The notes: generated by a model not told the origin, from the sequence alone. A DNA stretch of 64,000 nt from Aeromonas rivipollensis (GCF_010974825.1 NZ_JAAILA010000013.1:124001-188000), one strand, 5' to 3'. Counted from the stretch's first letter, positions 39,337-48,599 are shown. Program-made: numbers and translations.

Positions 39337-41799
39337 ATGAAGCTTGGAAATTGGGTGCTTGAGCCAAATGCGGCACTCACCCGTTTTTGCGTATCTGAGC
39401 CACGCGAGGAGCGATTCGCCGAGTTTTTTGCCGGTGAAGCCATGGACATGGCCATGGATTACCGCTTCCAGAATGGTGCCGGGCCGCAAGACGATGCCTT
39501 TTGCCGGCGTATTTTCCGCCAGCAGATGGCCGAGCGCACCGTCGAACCGGATGAAGCCCTGCCTCGCACTCAGGTGAGTTTCACCGGCGAGAGCGATACC
39601 GTCTCTTTTTCCTCCTTCCAGCGTGTGCCATTCCATGTGCAGCGCTGGCTGGAGGTGGAGTTGCATGCCGACGAGGCGGGCAACTATCCCTTCCAGCTGT
39701 CGACTTGTGGGGGGGCCCGCCTGTGGTGCGACGGGGTGGCCATCACCCGGTTCACCCCCTTCACCCGCAACAAGCTGCAGAGCTGCGAGCTGATGCTGCC
39801 CTTGCAGGCGGGCAAGAACACCCTGCTTGTCCATCTGGAAGAGCTGTTCGAACGGGATACGGTGTTTGCGCTGCGACTCATCTACCGTGGTCACGCGCCT
39901 CTTGGGGTCTCGCTGCCCCATATCGATGCCAACGTGCTCGATGAGCTGTGCCAGTTTGCCGGCGCCATGCGCCCCGAACTCAGCGCCTGGCACAACCAGG
40001 CCCGAATCCGGCTCGGCGTGGCCGCACCGGCTCATCCCGTTCGCCTGCAAGGCGAGATCCACGGCATGGGCAATGACAATTTCAAGGTGCGTCAGGTGGA
40101 TTTCGGCACCCTCTCGCCGGGTAGCCAGCTGCTGACCCTGGATCTCCCCGCCGACATAGGGCCGGCGCACTACCAGATCGTGCTGAACATGCACTGTGCC
40201 GGCGTCACCATCAGCCGCAGCGTCGGTGTCAACGTCATGCAACCCCTCGGCCAGGCCGAGCAATCAGCCAGCCTGAGTGATCGCAAGCAGCAGGCGCTGC
40301 GCCACACCGCCCGTCATGGCATGGATCGCACCGCTCGCCTGCTGGCCATGCTGCACTGCGGCGAGTTAACGGCCGAAGCCGATCAACTGCTGCTAGACAC
40401 CCTGGCGCGGATCAGCGCCCGCGAGGATTGCTCCGATTTTTCCCTGGTTCCGCTGCTCTGGATCTGGCAACGCCATCAGGGCGAGCACTTCCAGCCCGCC
40501 ATGTGGCGCCGGGTGCGCAGCTCCATACTCGGTTACCGCTACTGGCTGGATGAGCCGGGCAACGATGTGATGTGGTTCTGGAGCGAGAACCATACCCTCT
40601 GCTTCCACACCGCCCAATACCTGGCCGGCCAGCTGTTCCCTCACGAGCGCTTCCTGGCCTCGGGACGCAGCGGCGAGCAGCAACGCGCCATCGCGGCAGA
40701 GCGTCTGGCGCAGTGGTTCGATGCCATCGATCGCCACGGCTTCGTCGAGTGGAACTCGGCGCCCTACTACCCGGTCGACTACATCGGCCTGTTCGCGCTC
40801 TATCAGCTGGCGGGAGATGCCTGGGTGCGCGAGCGCGCCAAGGCGCTCATCGATCGGCTGATGCTGCTCAGCTCCCTGCATTATCAGGCAGGGATCGCCG
40901 CCGGCACCATGGGGCGGGTCTACGAGAAAGAGCTGCTGGCCGGCGTGCTCACCGAGCTGTCGGCCTACGGCAACGTCGCCTGGGGCGGCGGCTGGTATAA
41001 CCGCAAGTGCGCCTCACTGCCGCTGTTCTGCGCCAGCGACTATCAGCCCCCCCTCGAGGCTGACCGCTACGCGACCCTGCAACAGGGCACCCTGGCGGCC
41101 TGCTATCAGGCGGGAGGCGGCAAGATAGTCGTCTGGAAGGAGCCGGGCGTCAGCCTCTCCAGCTGCGTCGACCACAACACCGGTCAGCGCGGCCATCAGC
41201 AGCATCTGGTGGATGTGCAGTTCGCCTCCGGTCATGACGCCAAGTTCTGGGTCAACCACCCCGGCGAAGCCGAGCCCGGCGGCGAGCAGCGCCCCTCCTA
41301 CTGGTCCGGCAACGGCGTGCTGCCGCGGGTGATGCAGGTGGAAAACCGCACCCTGCAGCTCTATCAGCTGGCCGAGGATGATCCCTTCCCCTGGACCCAC
41401 CTTTACTTGCCGGCAGAGGCCTTCGATCAGGTGATCGTGACGACTCACTGCTGCCTGATCCGGGCCGGGAATGCCTTCGCCGCCATCGGCTGCTCGACCC
41501 CCCTGTGCGCGGTGACGGCGGGGATGACCGCCGGCAACGAATATCGCGCCAAGGCGCACCGGGTGGCCTGGTATATCGAGGTCGGCCATGGCGACGACAT
41601 GGCCTTCGCAGCCTTCTGCCAACGCATGGCGGCGCTCGAGGTCCGCCTCGAGGGCGAGACGGCCATCGCCTGTACCCCGGAGTCTGAGCTCATGCGCCTG
41701 GACTGGCAGGGCAACTGCCTGATCGAGGGGGTTTCCTACTCCTTCCCCGCCGAGGCGGGATGCGATCCCATCGTCACCTATCGTGGAGAGGCACAATGA
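39337..41799 (+). CDS. Large cytosolic alpha/alpha-toroid-like carbohydrate enzyme, family not recognised
   Basis: 820 residues from the ATG with aaggag 7 nt upstream; no signal peptide, so cytosolic. By pattern it has an N-terminal beta-rich part (about 1-300), a helical barrel part (about 310-560) and a C-terminal beta-sheet part (about 570-820), the overall plan of toroid polysaccharide lyases and some glucuronidases. Conserved-looking clusters are MWFWSENHTLCFHTAQYLAG (412-431; candidate catalytic Glu417/His419), FVEWNSAPYY (469-478), VNHPGE (639-644) and PSYWSGNG (653-660). It overlaps the GH105 gene by 4 nt, so its product is probably the GH105 substrate. A lyase or uronidase is an inference; I cannot name a CAZy family. 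Confidence 0.6.
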   Translation: MKLGNWVLEPNAALTRFCVSEPREERFAEFFAGEAMDMAMDYRFQNGAGPQDDAFCRRIFRQQMAERTVEPDEALPRTQVSFTGESDTVSFSSFQRVPFHVQRWLEVELHADEAGNYPFQLSTCGGARLWCDGVAITRFTPFTRNKLQSCELMLPLQAGKNTLLVHLEELFERDTVFALRLIYRGHAPLGVSLPHIDANVLDELCQFAGAMRPELSAWHNQARIRLGVAAPAHPVRLQGEIHGMGNDNFKVRQVDFGTLSPGSQLLTLDLPADIGPAHYQIVLNMHCAGVTISRSVGVNVMQPLGQAEQSASLSDRKQQALRHTARHGMDRTARLLAMLHCGELTAEADQLLLDTLARISAREDCSDFSLVPLLWIWQRHQGEHFQPAMWRRVRSSILGYRYWLDEPGNDVMWFWSENHTLCFHTAQYLAGQLFPHERFLASGRSGEQQRAIAAERLAQWFDAIDRHGFVEWNSAPYYPVDYIGLFALYQLAGDAWVRERAKALIDRLMLLSSLHYQAGIAAGTMGRVYEKELLAGVLTELSAYGNVAWGGGWYNRKCASLPLFCASDYQPPLEADRYATLQQGTLAACYQAGGGKIVVWKEPGVSLSSCVDHNTGQRGHQQHLVDVQFASGHDAKFWVNHPGEAEPGGEQRPSYWSGNGVLPRVMQVENRTLQLYQLAEDDPFPWTHLYLPAEAFDQVIVTTHCCLIRAGNAFAAIGCSTPLCAVTAGMTAGNEYRAKAHRVAWYIEVGHGDDMAFAAFCQRMAALEVRLEGETAIACTPESELMRLDWQGNCLIEGVSYSFPAEAGCDPIVTYRGEAQ

Positions 41800-42869
41800 A
41801 ACAGCAAGCACTCATCCCTACCCTGGAGCGTGTGGTTCGCGGCTTCTGCCAGCTCAAAGGCATGGGCGAGCTGACCGCCAGCCAGGGCCTGGTCATCCAG
41901 TTCGAGCAGTGGGAGTGGGAAGTCGGCGTCGGGCTCTACGGCTTCTGGCGCTATGCCCGGCACAAGGACGACGCCGAACTGCAAGCCTCGTTGCTGGCCT
42001 GGTATGAGGGGCAGATAGCCAAAGGGCTGCCCGCCATGCAGATCAACACCACTGCCCCCATGATCACCCTGGCGCTGCTGGCGGGCCACAGCGGCCGAGC
42101 CGATCTGCGCGAGGTGGTCAACGCCTGGGCCGACGATCTGCTGGCCAACCTGCCCAGAACCGAAGAGGGCGGCTTCCAGCACGTGGTGAAGGAGCAACCC
42201 AACACCGGCCAGCTCTGGGATGACACCCTCTTCATGACCTGCCTGTTCCTCGGCACCGCCGGAAGAGTGCTGGCACGGCAGGATCTGATCGACGAGGCCG
42301 TCTACCAGTTCCTGTTGCACACCCGCTACCTGAGCGAGCCCAAGAGCGGCCTCTGGTACCACGGCTGGACCTTCCTCGACCGGCACCATTATGCCGAGGC
42401 CTTCTGGGCCAGGGGCAACGCCTGGATCACCGTGGCCATTCCCGAGTTCATCGATCTGATGGGGGATCACCTGGACGCCGGTGTGCGGCGCTACTTCACC
42501 CAGGTGGTGGCGCGCCAGGTGCGCTCCCTGTGCGAGCTGCAGGCCGACAACGGCATGTGGCACACGGTGCTGGATGACCCCTTCTCTCCCCAGGAGTCCT
42601 CGGCCACGGCGGGGATCGCCTATGGCATGTTGCGCTGTGTCCGTCTGGGCCTGCTGGATGAGAGCACGGTGGAACCGGCGCTGCGGGCGGCCCGTGCCGT
42701 GTGGCAGCGCATCGATGGGGACGGCATCGTCCTCGAGGCCTCCAAAGGCACCATGGTGGGTCATGACCATCAGTACTACTGCGACATTGCCATGGCGCCC
42801 GTGCCCTATGCCCAGGCGCTGACGATGTTGCTGCTGCTCGAGCTGGAGCAGGGCCAGTGGCTGGCCTGA
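41796..42869 (+). CDS. GH105-type unsaturated uronyl (rhamnogalacturonyl) hydrolase
   Basis: 357-residue cytosolic glycoside hydrolase of the GH88/GH105 clan. Family marks: QLWDDTLFMT with the likely catalytic Asp142/143, GLWYHGW (186-191 region), and FWARGNAW (203-210). Such enzymes remove a terminal 4,5-unsaturated uronic acid by hydration of the double bond, releasing 5-keto-4-deoxyuronate, the substrate of KduI encoded about 3.5 kb downstream. The start overlaps the preceding stop as ATGA, implying coupled translation. GH88 rather than GH105 cannot be excluded; the sugar at the reducing end is unknown. Confidence 0.85.
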   Translation: MKQQALIPTLERVVRGFCQLKGMGELTASQGLVIQFEQWEWEVGVGLYGFWRYARHKDDAELQASLLAWYEGQIAKGLPAMQINTTAPMITLALLAGHSGRADLREVVNAWADDLLANLPRTEEGGFQHVVKEQPNTGQLWDDTLFMTCLFLGTAGRVLARQDLIDEAVYQFLLHTRYLSEPKSGLWYHGWTFLDRHHYAEAFWARGNAWITVAIPEFIDLMGDHLDAGVRRYFTQVVARQVRSLCELQADNGMWHTVLDDPFSPQESSATAGIAYGMLRCVRLGLLDESTVEPALRAARAVWQRIDGDGIVLEASKGTMVGHDHQYYCDIAMAPVPYAQALTMLLLLELEQGQWLA

Positions 42870-42904
42870 ACACTTTATTGCTGTAACCATTCGGAGAAAA
42901 TTTA

Positions 42905-44548
42905 ATGTCCAAACGGAACTTTATGGGGGCCTTCCAGACCTTTGGCGGTGCCATGGCTGTCCCCATTGCCTTTCTACCCTTTACCGGTCTGCTGCTCGCC
43001 ATCACCGGGCTGCTCACCATGCCCGATATCATGGGGGATCTGGCTCACCCAGACTCCAACTTCTTCAAGGTGATGACCATTATCAAGTCGGGGGGCTGGA
43101 CCATCTTCCGCAATTTCCCCCTGCTGTTCTGCATGGCGCTCCCCGTGGGTCTTGCCAAGACAGGTCAGGCCCGGGCGGCGCTGGTCGCCTTCTTTGCCTA
43201 CATGGCCTACAACTACTTCACCAACAGCATGCTCACCTTCTGGGGGCCCGAGTTTGGGGTCAACTTCAATCAGGAAGTGGGCGGCTCCAGTGGCCTGGCG
43301 CTGGTGGGGGGCATCAAGACGCTGGATACCAGCATCGTCTTCTCCCTCATCATCGGCGGCGTGGTGACCTGGATCCACAACCGTTTCTTCGAGAAGAAGT
43401 TGCCGGATTACCTCACCATCTTCCAGGGCATGAGCCTGGTCTTCATCATCTCCTTCTTCGTCATGTTGCCCATGGCCTGGTTGACCTGCGAGTTCTGGCC
43501 CAAGGTCCAGGTGGGGATCAACGCCATGCAGGGCTTCTATGTGGAAGCCGATGCCTTCGGCATGTGGCTGCTCGCCTTCGTGGAGCGGATCCTGGTGCCG
43601 ACCGGTCTGCACCGCTTCGTCTATTTCCCCTTCTTCTTCGGCCCGGCCGTGGTCGACGGTGGCCTCTATACCCACTGGATCGAGAACGTCTCCACCTACG
43701 CGGCTTCCACCGTGCCTTTGGTTGAGCAGTTCCCGGCTGCCGGCTACTCCCTGTACGGCAACATCAGCGTGTTCTGCTCCCTGGGGGCCGGCCTTGCCAT
43801 CTATGCCACCGCCAAACAGAAGATGAAGCGCAAGATAGCCGCCCTGGTGATCCCGGCCATCATCACCGCCATGGCGGTCGGCATCACCGAACCCATCGAA
43901 TTTACCTACCTGTTCGTGGCCCCTGTGCTCTATCTCATCAATGCCGTCATAGGCGCGACCCTGTGCGTGGCGCTCTATCTGTCCGGCGTGGTCGGTTTCA
44001 TGGGCGGCGGTCTGAACGACATCATCCTGTTCAACTGGGTCTTCTACGCCAAGAACCATGCTCACCTCATCTGGATCCACCTGGCCTTGGGCCTCGGCTT
44101 CGCCGCCATCAACTTCTTCGTGTTCCGCTACATGATCCTGAAGTTCAACTTCCTGACCCCGGGTCGTGGCGATGAAGAGGAAGAAGAGGACGTGCGTCTC
44201 TACTCCAAGCAGGACTACCGCGACAAGCAGTCTGGCAAGGCCGTGGCCGGTCAGGAGCCAGATCGCCTCAGAGCCGCCGCCATCCTGCGTTGTGTCGGGG
44301 GTTGTGACAACGTCGAGACCATAGGCAACTGCCAGACCCGTCTGCGCCTGGTGGTGAAGGATTCCACCCTGGTACAGGATGACAAGGCCCTCAAACAGGC
44401 CGGTGCCCTGGGGGTCATGCGTTCTGGCAAGAACCTGCAGGTGGTGGTCGGTCTGTCGGCCCCCATGGTGCGTGAGTACTTCGAGCAGGAGTACAACAAG
44501 GGCCCGCAGCCAGCCCCCGATGCCGTCGTCCCGGCCCCTGCCGCCTGA
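42905..44548 (+). CDS. PTS EIIBC component, glucose/alpha-glucoside-like family
   Basis: 547-residue phosphotransferase permease. The N-terminal EIIC domain (about 1-400) has about ten membrane segments and the substrate loop GITEPIEFTYLFVAP; a charged linker (DEEEEED) leads to the EIIB domain (about 455-530) with phospho-Cys476 in GNCQTRLRL. No EIIA is encoded here, so a separate EIIA-Glc-type protein must supply phosphate. It resembles alpha-glucoside/maltose-type EIIBC. Its place directly after the GH105 gene suggests import of a uronic-acid-containing di- or oligosaccharide with phosphorylation, which is unusual for kdu pathways normally fed by KdgT or TogMNAB. Confidence 0.88.
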   Translation: MSKRNFMGAFQTFGGAMAVPIAFLPFTGLLLAITGLLTMPDIMGDLAHPDSNFFKVMTIIKSGGWTIFRNFPLLFCMALPVGLAKTGQARAALVAFFAYMAYNYFTNSMLTFWGPEFGVNFNQEVGGSSGLALVGGIKTLDTSIVFSLIIGGVVTWIHNRFFEKKLPDYLTIFQGMSLVFIISFFVMLPMAWLTCEFWPKVQVGINAMQGFYVEADAFGMWLLAFVERILVPTGLHRFVYFPFFFGPAVVDGGLYTHWIENVSTYAASTVPLVEQFPAAGYSLYGNISVFCSLGAGLAIYATAKQKMKRKIAALVIPAIITAMAVGITEPIEFTYLFVAPVLYLINAVIGATLCVALYLSGVVGFMGGGLNDIILFNWVFYAKNHAHLIWIHLALGLGFAAINFFVFRYMILKFNFLTPGRGDEEEEEDVRLYSKQDYRDKQSGKAVAGQEPDRLRAAAILRCVGGCDNVETIGNCQTRLRLVVKDSTLVQDDKALKQAGALGVMRSGKNLQVVVGLSAPMVREYFEQEYNKGPQPAPDAVVPAPAA

Positions 44549-44726
44549 TGAAGCACTGACTGTGCCGATGGCAAGCGTCCGTATCGGGCCCCGCAGGGGC
44601 CCATTCGTGATACCACTTGCCTCTTGAACTTGCGAGCCCCCCTGGGCTCGCAAGCCGTTTCTGATGCCGGCCCTTGCCAGGTGCCAAACCGCTGTCAGAG
44701 ACAGCCATGACCCACAGGAGCATGTC

Positions 44727-45560
44727 ATGAACAGATTGAAGATTGGGGCCCGTGCCCATGATCTCGCGGATCAGACGCCCCAGGCGCTGATCGCCCAGGC
44801 ACATGAGCTCGGCCTCGACGGGCTGCAGCTGGCCGTGCACAAGAGCTGGCCCGAGGCCTATCAGGCCCGTGATATCCACGCCCTGACTACCCACATCCAG
44901 CAGTTGCAAGAGGCCGGTCTCCCCCTCTTCCTGCTGGCCAGCTACTTCAACCCCGCCCACTCCGACGCCGACGTCCTGGGGCGCGAGCTGGCGCGGGTGC
45001 GCCTCAACATCGAGCTCGCCCAGCGCTGCCACATCGGCACCGTGGGCAGCGAGACCGGCTCCCTGAACGACGATGACTGGACCCGGCACCCGGACAACCA
45101 CGGCGCCGCCGCCTTTCACAAGGTGGAGCAGACCCTGGCCCAGTTAAAACCCGATCTGGCGCAAGCCGGTTGCGACTTTCTGGTCGAGGCGGTGTGCGAT
45201 CACATCATTCACGACGCCCGGAGCCTGACGCGGCTGAATGCCCGCCTGGGGGAGCACTTCCTGGTGACCCTGGATCTGGCCAATCTGCTGGATGCCGACA
45301 ACGCCGCGAACTGGCGCGAGATCCTGGCGGATTTTCTCGACCAGCATGGCGAGCGCATCCGGCTGTTTCATTTCAAGAACTTCATCCTGGCGGGACGTGA
45401 CAAGGTGTCGGTGGGGTTGGCGCAGGGGCTGATCGATTATGCCGAGGTGCTGGTCATGCTGGCGCAGTGTCAGCTGACCCATATTCCCATCATCGTCGAG
45501 GAGCTGACGGGGGACGCCTTGCGGGAGAGCTTGGCCTATCTACGCCACTTGAGTCGATAA
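44727..45560 (+). CDS. Sugar-phosphate isomerase/epimerase-like TIM-barrel protein
   Basis: 277 residues of the AP-endonuclease-2/xylose-isomerase-like TIM barrel. Metal-ligand-type residues recur: GSETGSLND, FLVEAVCDHIIHD, VTLDLANLLD, RLFHFKNF and VEELTGD. It probably isomerises or epimerises a sugar or sugar phosphate released by the preceding enzymes; reaction unknown. The start ATG has aggag 6 nt upstream; an open frame extends upstream without support. It is the last plus-strand gene before the convergent SemiSWEET-like gene; the gap between has a gcgccc/gggcgc hairpin without a T run. Confidence 0.72.
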   Translation: MNRLKIGARAHDLADQTPQALIAQAHELGLDGLQLAVHKSWPEAYQARDIHALTTHIQQLQEAGLPLFLLASYFNPAHSDADVLGRELARVRLNIELAQRCHIGTVGSETGSLNDDDWTRHPDNHGAAAFHKVEQTLAQLKPDLAQAGCDFLVEAVCDHIIHDARSLTRLNARLGEHFLVTLDLANLLDADNAANWREILADFLDQHGERIRLFHFKNFILAGRDKVSVGLAQGLIDYAEVLVMLAQCQLTHIPIIVEELTGDALRESLAYLRHLSR

Positions 45561-45713
45561 CACGGGATGCTGGAGAGGATGAGCCCCCTACGACAAACGG
45601 CGCCCGGGGCGCCGCTTGGTTCATCCACCAGAGGGAGGGAGCTGAGCCCCGATAAGGATGGCGCGTCCGATGGCCATCCCCGGTGGAGGATGGTCATCTT
45701 CGCGGCTATTAGG

Positions 45714-46046
45714 TCAGGCCCGCTCATTGCTCCACTTCAGCACCATGACGGCGCTGGCCAGCAGCAGTGTGATGCCATTGGCCATGATCAGCGGCGTGTC
45801 GCCCGATTTCAGGCCATAGGTCAGCCAGAGCAGCAGGCCGCTGATGAAGACCAGGTACATCTTGGTGGAGATCGCCTTGGTTTCCCGCGTCTTGAGGATG
45901 TCGAACACCTGCAGGGAAAAGGATCCCGTGGTCAGGAAGGCCGCACAGAGCCCGAGGGAGGCGGTATCGAAGGCAAACAGAACTGTGCTCAGGGCAGCCA
46001 CCCCGGCCAGCATGATGATTCGATTGGATGAAACACACTTGTTCAT
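45714..46046 (-). CDS. SemiSWEET-like (MtN3/PQ-loop) membrane protein with extra N-terminal helix
   Basis: 110 residues. The last three hydrophobic segments match bacterial SemiSWEET sugar facilitators (LTTGSFSLQVFDILKTRETK, then MYLVFISGLLLWLTYGL and PLIMANGITLLLASAVMVL). The pattern K-T-R-E-T-K-x-I-S is the typical loop after helix 1. An extra hydrophobic segment at about 10-27 precedes them, giving four rather than three helices. It probably moves a mono- or disaccharide of the island; direction unknown. It faces kduI across a region with a KdgR-like palindrome and so is probably in the same regulon. Confidence 0.78.
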   Translation of the reverse strand: MNKCVSSNRIIMLAGVAALSTVLFAFDTASLGLCAAFLTTGSFSLQVFDILKTRETKAISTKMYLVFISGLLLWLTYGLKSGDTPLIMANGITLLLASAVMVLKWSNERA

Positions 46047-46220
46047 TGATAGACCTGTTATTGAATGAGATTGGCAACGAATGACCTGTCGCCACCACCC
46101 GGCAGGGAGGCAGCCGCTCTTGGCCGCGCACATATCTTGGTGCGGCAAAGGGATCTGTGGCCCGGTTTCACGGGCCCGGCACGGCCATGAGCCACACCGG
46201 ACAGGAAGTTTAATCTCAAC

Positions 46221-46256
46221 AAATAAAAATACAAAACAGTGTTTTGATTTTTATTT
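46221..46256. promoter_or_regulatory. Large KdgR-like palindrome between the SemiSWEET-like gene and kduI
   Basis: A near-perfect 36-bp inverted repeat: left arm aaataaaaatacaaaac, centre agt, right arm gttttgatttttattt, with one extra base in the left arm. The core AAAAC-agt-GTTTT has the KdgR shape. It sits 70 bp before kduI and about 175 bp before the divergent gene. Confidence 0.75.
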
Positions 46257-46326
46257 TTCACTTGTTATCATTATTGACACTACAGACAACGCGACTGCCA
46301 ACCTGCGGCGCTCATCGAGGTTAACC

Positions 46327-47163
46327 ATGCAAATTCGTCAAAGCATTCACAGCGATCATGCCAGGCAGCTGGACACTCAGGGCCTGCGCCGTGAGTTTCT
46401 GGTGGAAGAGATCTTCAGCGCCGATCGGCTGACCATGACCTACAGCCACATCGACCGCATCGTGTTCGGCGGCATCATGCCAATTCAGAGCTCCCTCGCC
46501 TTCTCGGATGCGCTGGGCAAGACCTTCGGCGTCACCTATTTCCTGGAGCGCCGCGAGCTGGGGCTCATCAACATCGGCGGCCCGGGCGTGGTGGTGGTGG
46601 ATGGCACTACCTATGAAGTTGGCAACGCCGAGGCGCTCTATGTGGGTCAGGGTGCCCGCGAGCTGAGCTTCGCCAGTGTCGACGCCGCGCAGCCGGCCAA
46701 GTTTTACTACAACAGCGCCCCGGCCCATGTGAGCTTCCCGACCCGCAAGGTCACCCGGGCAGAGGCCTCACCGGCCACCCTGGGAGATGCGGCCACCAGC
46801 AACCGTCGCACCATCTACAAGTACCTGGTGCCGGATGTGCTGCCGACCTGCCAGCTGGTGATGGGCATGACCCAGCTGGAAGAGGGCAGCCTGTGGAACA
46901 CCATGCCCTGCCACACCCACGAGCGCCGCATGGAGGTTTATTTCTACTTCAACATGAAGGACGACGCCGCCGTGTTCCACATGATGGGCAAGCCGGACGA
47001 GACCCGTCACCTGCTGGTCCACAACGAGCAGGCGGTGATCTCCCCGAGCTGGTCCATCCACTCTGGCGTCGGCACCCAGGCCTACACCTTTATCTGGGGC
47101 ATGGTCGGCGAGAACCAGGTATTCGGCGACATGGATCATGTGGCCGTCAGGGATCTGCGCTGA
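46327..47163 (+). CDS. kduI: 5-dehydro-4-deoxy-D-glucuronate isomerase
   Basis: Converts 5-keto-4-deoxyuronate to 2,5-diketo-3-deoxygluconate in uronate breakdown. 278 residues, the same as E. coli KduI. The cupin metal ligands are visible in [16 protein letters not shown], and [23 protein letters not shown] and [12 protein letters not shown] are family motifs. The start is the ATG in a ggttaacc context, with no strong Shine-Dalgarno. kduD follows after 82 nt. Confidence 0.97.
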   Translation: MQIRQSIHSDHARQLDTQGLRREFLVEEIFSADRLTMTYSHIDRIVFGGIMPIQSSLAFSDALGKTFGVTYFLERRELGLINIGGPGVVVVDGTTYEVGNAEALYVGQGARELSFASVDAAQPAKFYYNSAPAHVSFPTRKVTRAEASPATLGDAATSNRRTIYKYLVPDVLPTCQLVMGMTQLEEGSLWNTMPCHTHERRMEVYFYFNMKDDAAVFHMMGKPDETRHLLVHNEQAVISPSWSIHSGVGTQAYTFIWGMVGENQVFGDMDHVAVRDLR

Positions 47164-47245
47164 TCCCCGCTCTTTGCCGGGCAGTGTGCACTGCCCGTTT
47201 TCCCCCATCATGCCTGCCACTTCGGGTGGCAGCAGAGGAAACAAG

Positions 47246-48007
47246 ATGATTCTCAATGCATTCGATTTGAAGGGTAAGGTTGCCATAGTGACCGGTTGTG
47301 ACACTGGTCTGGGTCAGGGCATGGCGCTCGGTCTGGCCGAAGCCGGCTGTGACATCGTCGGCATCAACATAGTCGAGCCCACGGATACCATCGCCAAGGT
47401 GGAGGCGCTCGGGCGCCAGTTCCTGAGCCTCAAGGCCGACGTCAGCAAGGTGAATACCCTGCCCGCCCTGGTAGATCAGGCTGTCTCCTGGTTCGGCCGC
47501 GTCGATATCCTGGTCAACAACGCCGGCATCATCCGCCGCGACGACGCCATCAGCTTCAGCGAGAAGGACTGGGACGACGTGATGAATATCAACATCAAGA
47601 GCGTCTTCTTCATGTCCCAGGCGGTCGCCAAACAGTTCATCGCCCAGGGCCAGGGCGGCAAGATAGTCAACATCGCCTCCATGCTCTCCTACCAGGGCGG
47701 GATCCGCGTCCCCTCCTACACGGCATCCAAGAGTGGCGTCATGGGGATCACCCGCCTGCTGGCCAACGAGTGGGCCAACAAAGGCATCAACGTCAACGCC
47801 ATCGCCCCCGGCTACATGGCCACCAATAACACCACTGCCCTGCGCGCCGATGAAGAGCGCAACGCCGCCATTCTGGAGCGGATCCCGGCCGGACGCTGGG
47901 GCGTGCCGGATGACATGATGGGCCCCGTGGTCTTCCTGGCCTCCCCCGCCTCCGACTACATCAACGGCTACACCATTGCCGTCGATGGTGGCTGGCTGGC
48001 TCGCTAA
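47246..48007 (+). CDS. kduD: 2-dehydro-3-deoxy-D-gluconate 5-dehydrogenase
   Basis: Short-chain dehydrogenase that reduces the KduI product to 2-keto-3-deoxygluconate with NADH. 253 residues, as in E. coli. The Rossmann motif is VTGCDTGLGQGMA, then LVNNAGIIRR; the catalytic tetrad includes Ser in NIASMLSYQGG and Y-x3-K in PSYTASKSGVM. Ribosome site agaggaa upstream. It shares the kduI transcript and ends at a terminator. Confidence 0.97.
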   Translation: MILNAFDLKGKVAIVTGCDTGLGQGMALGLAEAGCDIVGINIVEPTDTIAKVEALGRQFLSLKADVSKVNTLPALVDQAVSWFGRVDILVNNAGIIRRDDAISFSEKDWDDVMNINIKSVFFMSQAVAKQFIAQGQGGKIVNIASMLSYQGGIRVPSYTASKSGVMGITRLLANEWANKGINVNAIAPGYMATNNTTALRADEERNAAILERIPAGRWGVPDDMMGPVVFLASPASDYINGYTIAVDGGWLAR

Positions 48008-48021
48008 CCCTTAGCCCATAC

Positions 48022-48047
48022 AAAAGGCGCCATCAGGCGCCTTTTTT
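48022..48047 (+). terminator. Terminator of kduID
   Basis: 10-bp stem aaaaggcgcc / ggcgcctttt with a 4-nt loop and a T run, 14 nt after kduD. Confidence 0.9.
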
Positions 48048-48074
48048 CGTTCATCTCGTCTCGGAATCTATCCA

Positions 48075-48599
48075 ATGCCGCTCGACCCCCTGGCCCAACT
48101 GCTTGGCCTGCTGGCCTGTGCCATAGGTATCACCGCCTTCATGCAATCTCAGGACAGCAAACTGCGGCTGCACCTGACCCTCAACGGTGCACTCCTCACA
48201 GCCCATTTCATGCTGCTCGGCGCCACGGCCGCCGCCATCAACTGCCTGCTCTGTGCGGTACGGACCTGGGTCTCCGGCTATTATCGCGGCCTGGGTGTGA
48301 TGCTGTTTTTTCTGGGACTGACTTGGCTATTGGTGATGCCCAAGGTCATACACCCCATCCAGTTGCTGACGCTGCTCGGCACCACCTTGAGCACCTACGC
48401 CCTGTTTCGGCTCGAGGGCATGGCGCTGCGGTTGTGCATGTTGAGCAGCACAGTCTGCTGGCTTGTCCACAACATCTGGGCGGGGTCATGGGGAGGCATC
48501 TTGCTGGAAGGCAGCTTTTTCATCGTCAACGGCCACATCATCCTCGGCCTCTACAGGGCGCGGCGACGGGGAAGATGCACGAGCACGCCACAGTTATAA
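48075..48599 (+). CDS. YgjV-family inner-membrane protein
   Basis: 174 residues with about six hydrophobic segments, as in the Imp-YgjV family (LAQLLGLLACAIGITAFMQS; later LSTYALFRLEGMALR; VCWLVHNIWAGSWGGILLEG). E. coli ygjV lies next to the hexuronate genes uxaCA, so a place in a uronate island is meaningful. The role is unknown; a distant relation to PQ-loop/SWEET facilitators has been noted for the fold, which fits the SemiSWEET-like gene nearby. It follows the kduD terminator, so it has its own promoter or relies on read-through. Confidence 0.82.
   Translation: MPLDPLAQLLGLLACAIGITAFMQSQDSKLRLHLTLNGALLTAHFMLLGATAAAINCLLCAVRTWVSGYYRGLGVMLFFLGLTWLLVMPKVIHPIQLLTLLGTTLSTYALFRLEGMALRLCMLSSTVCWLVHNIWAGSWGGILLEGSFFIVNGHIILGLYRARRRGRCTSTPQL

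Noticed and set aside
45561..45713. Hairpin-rich gap between the isomerase-like and SemiSWEET-like genes as a small RNA or terminator
   Set aside because: The gcgccc/gggcgc stem is short and no T run or promoter could be seen; not enough to call.
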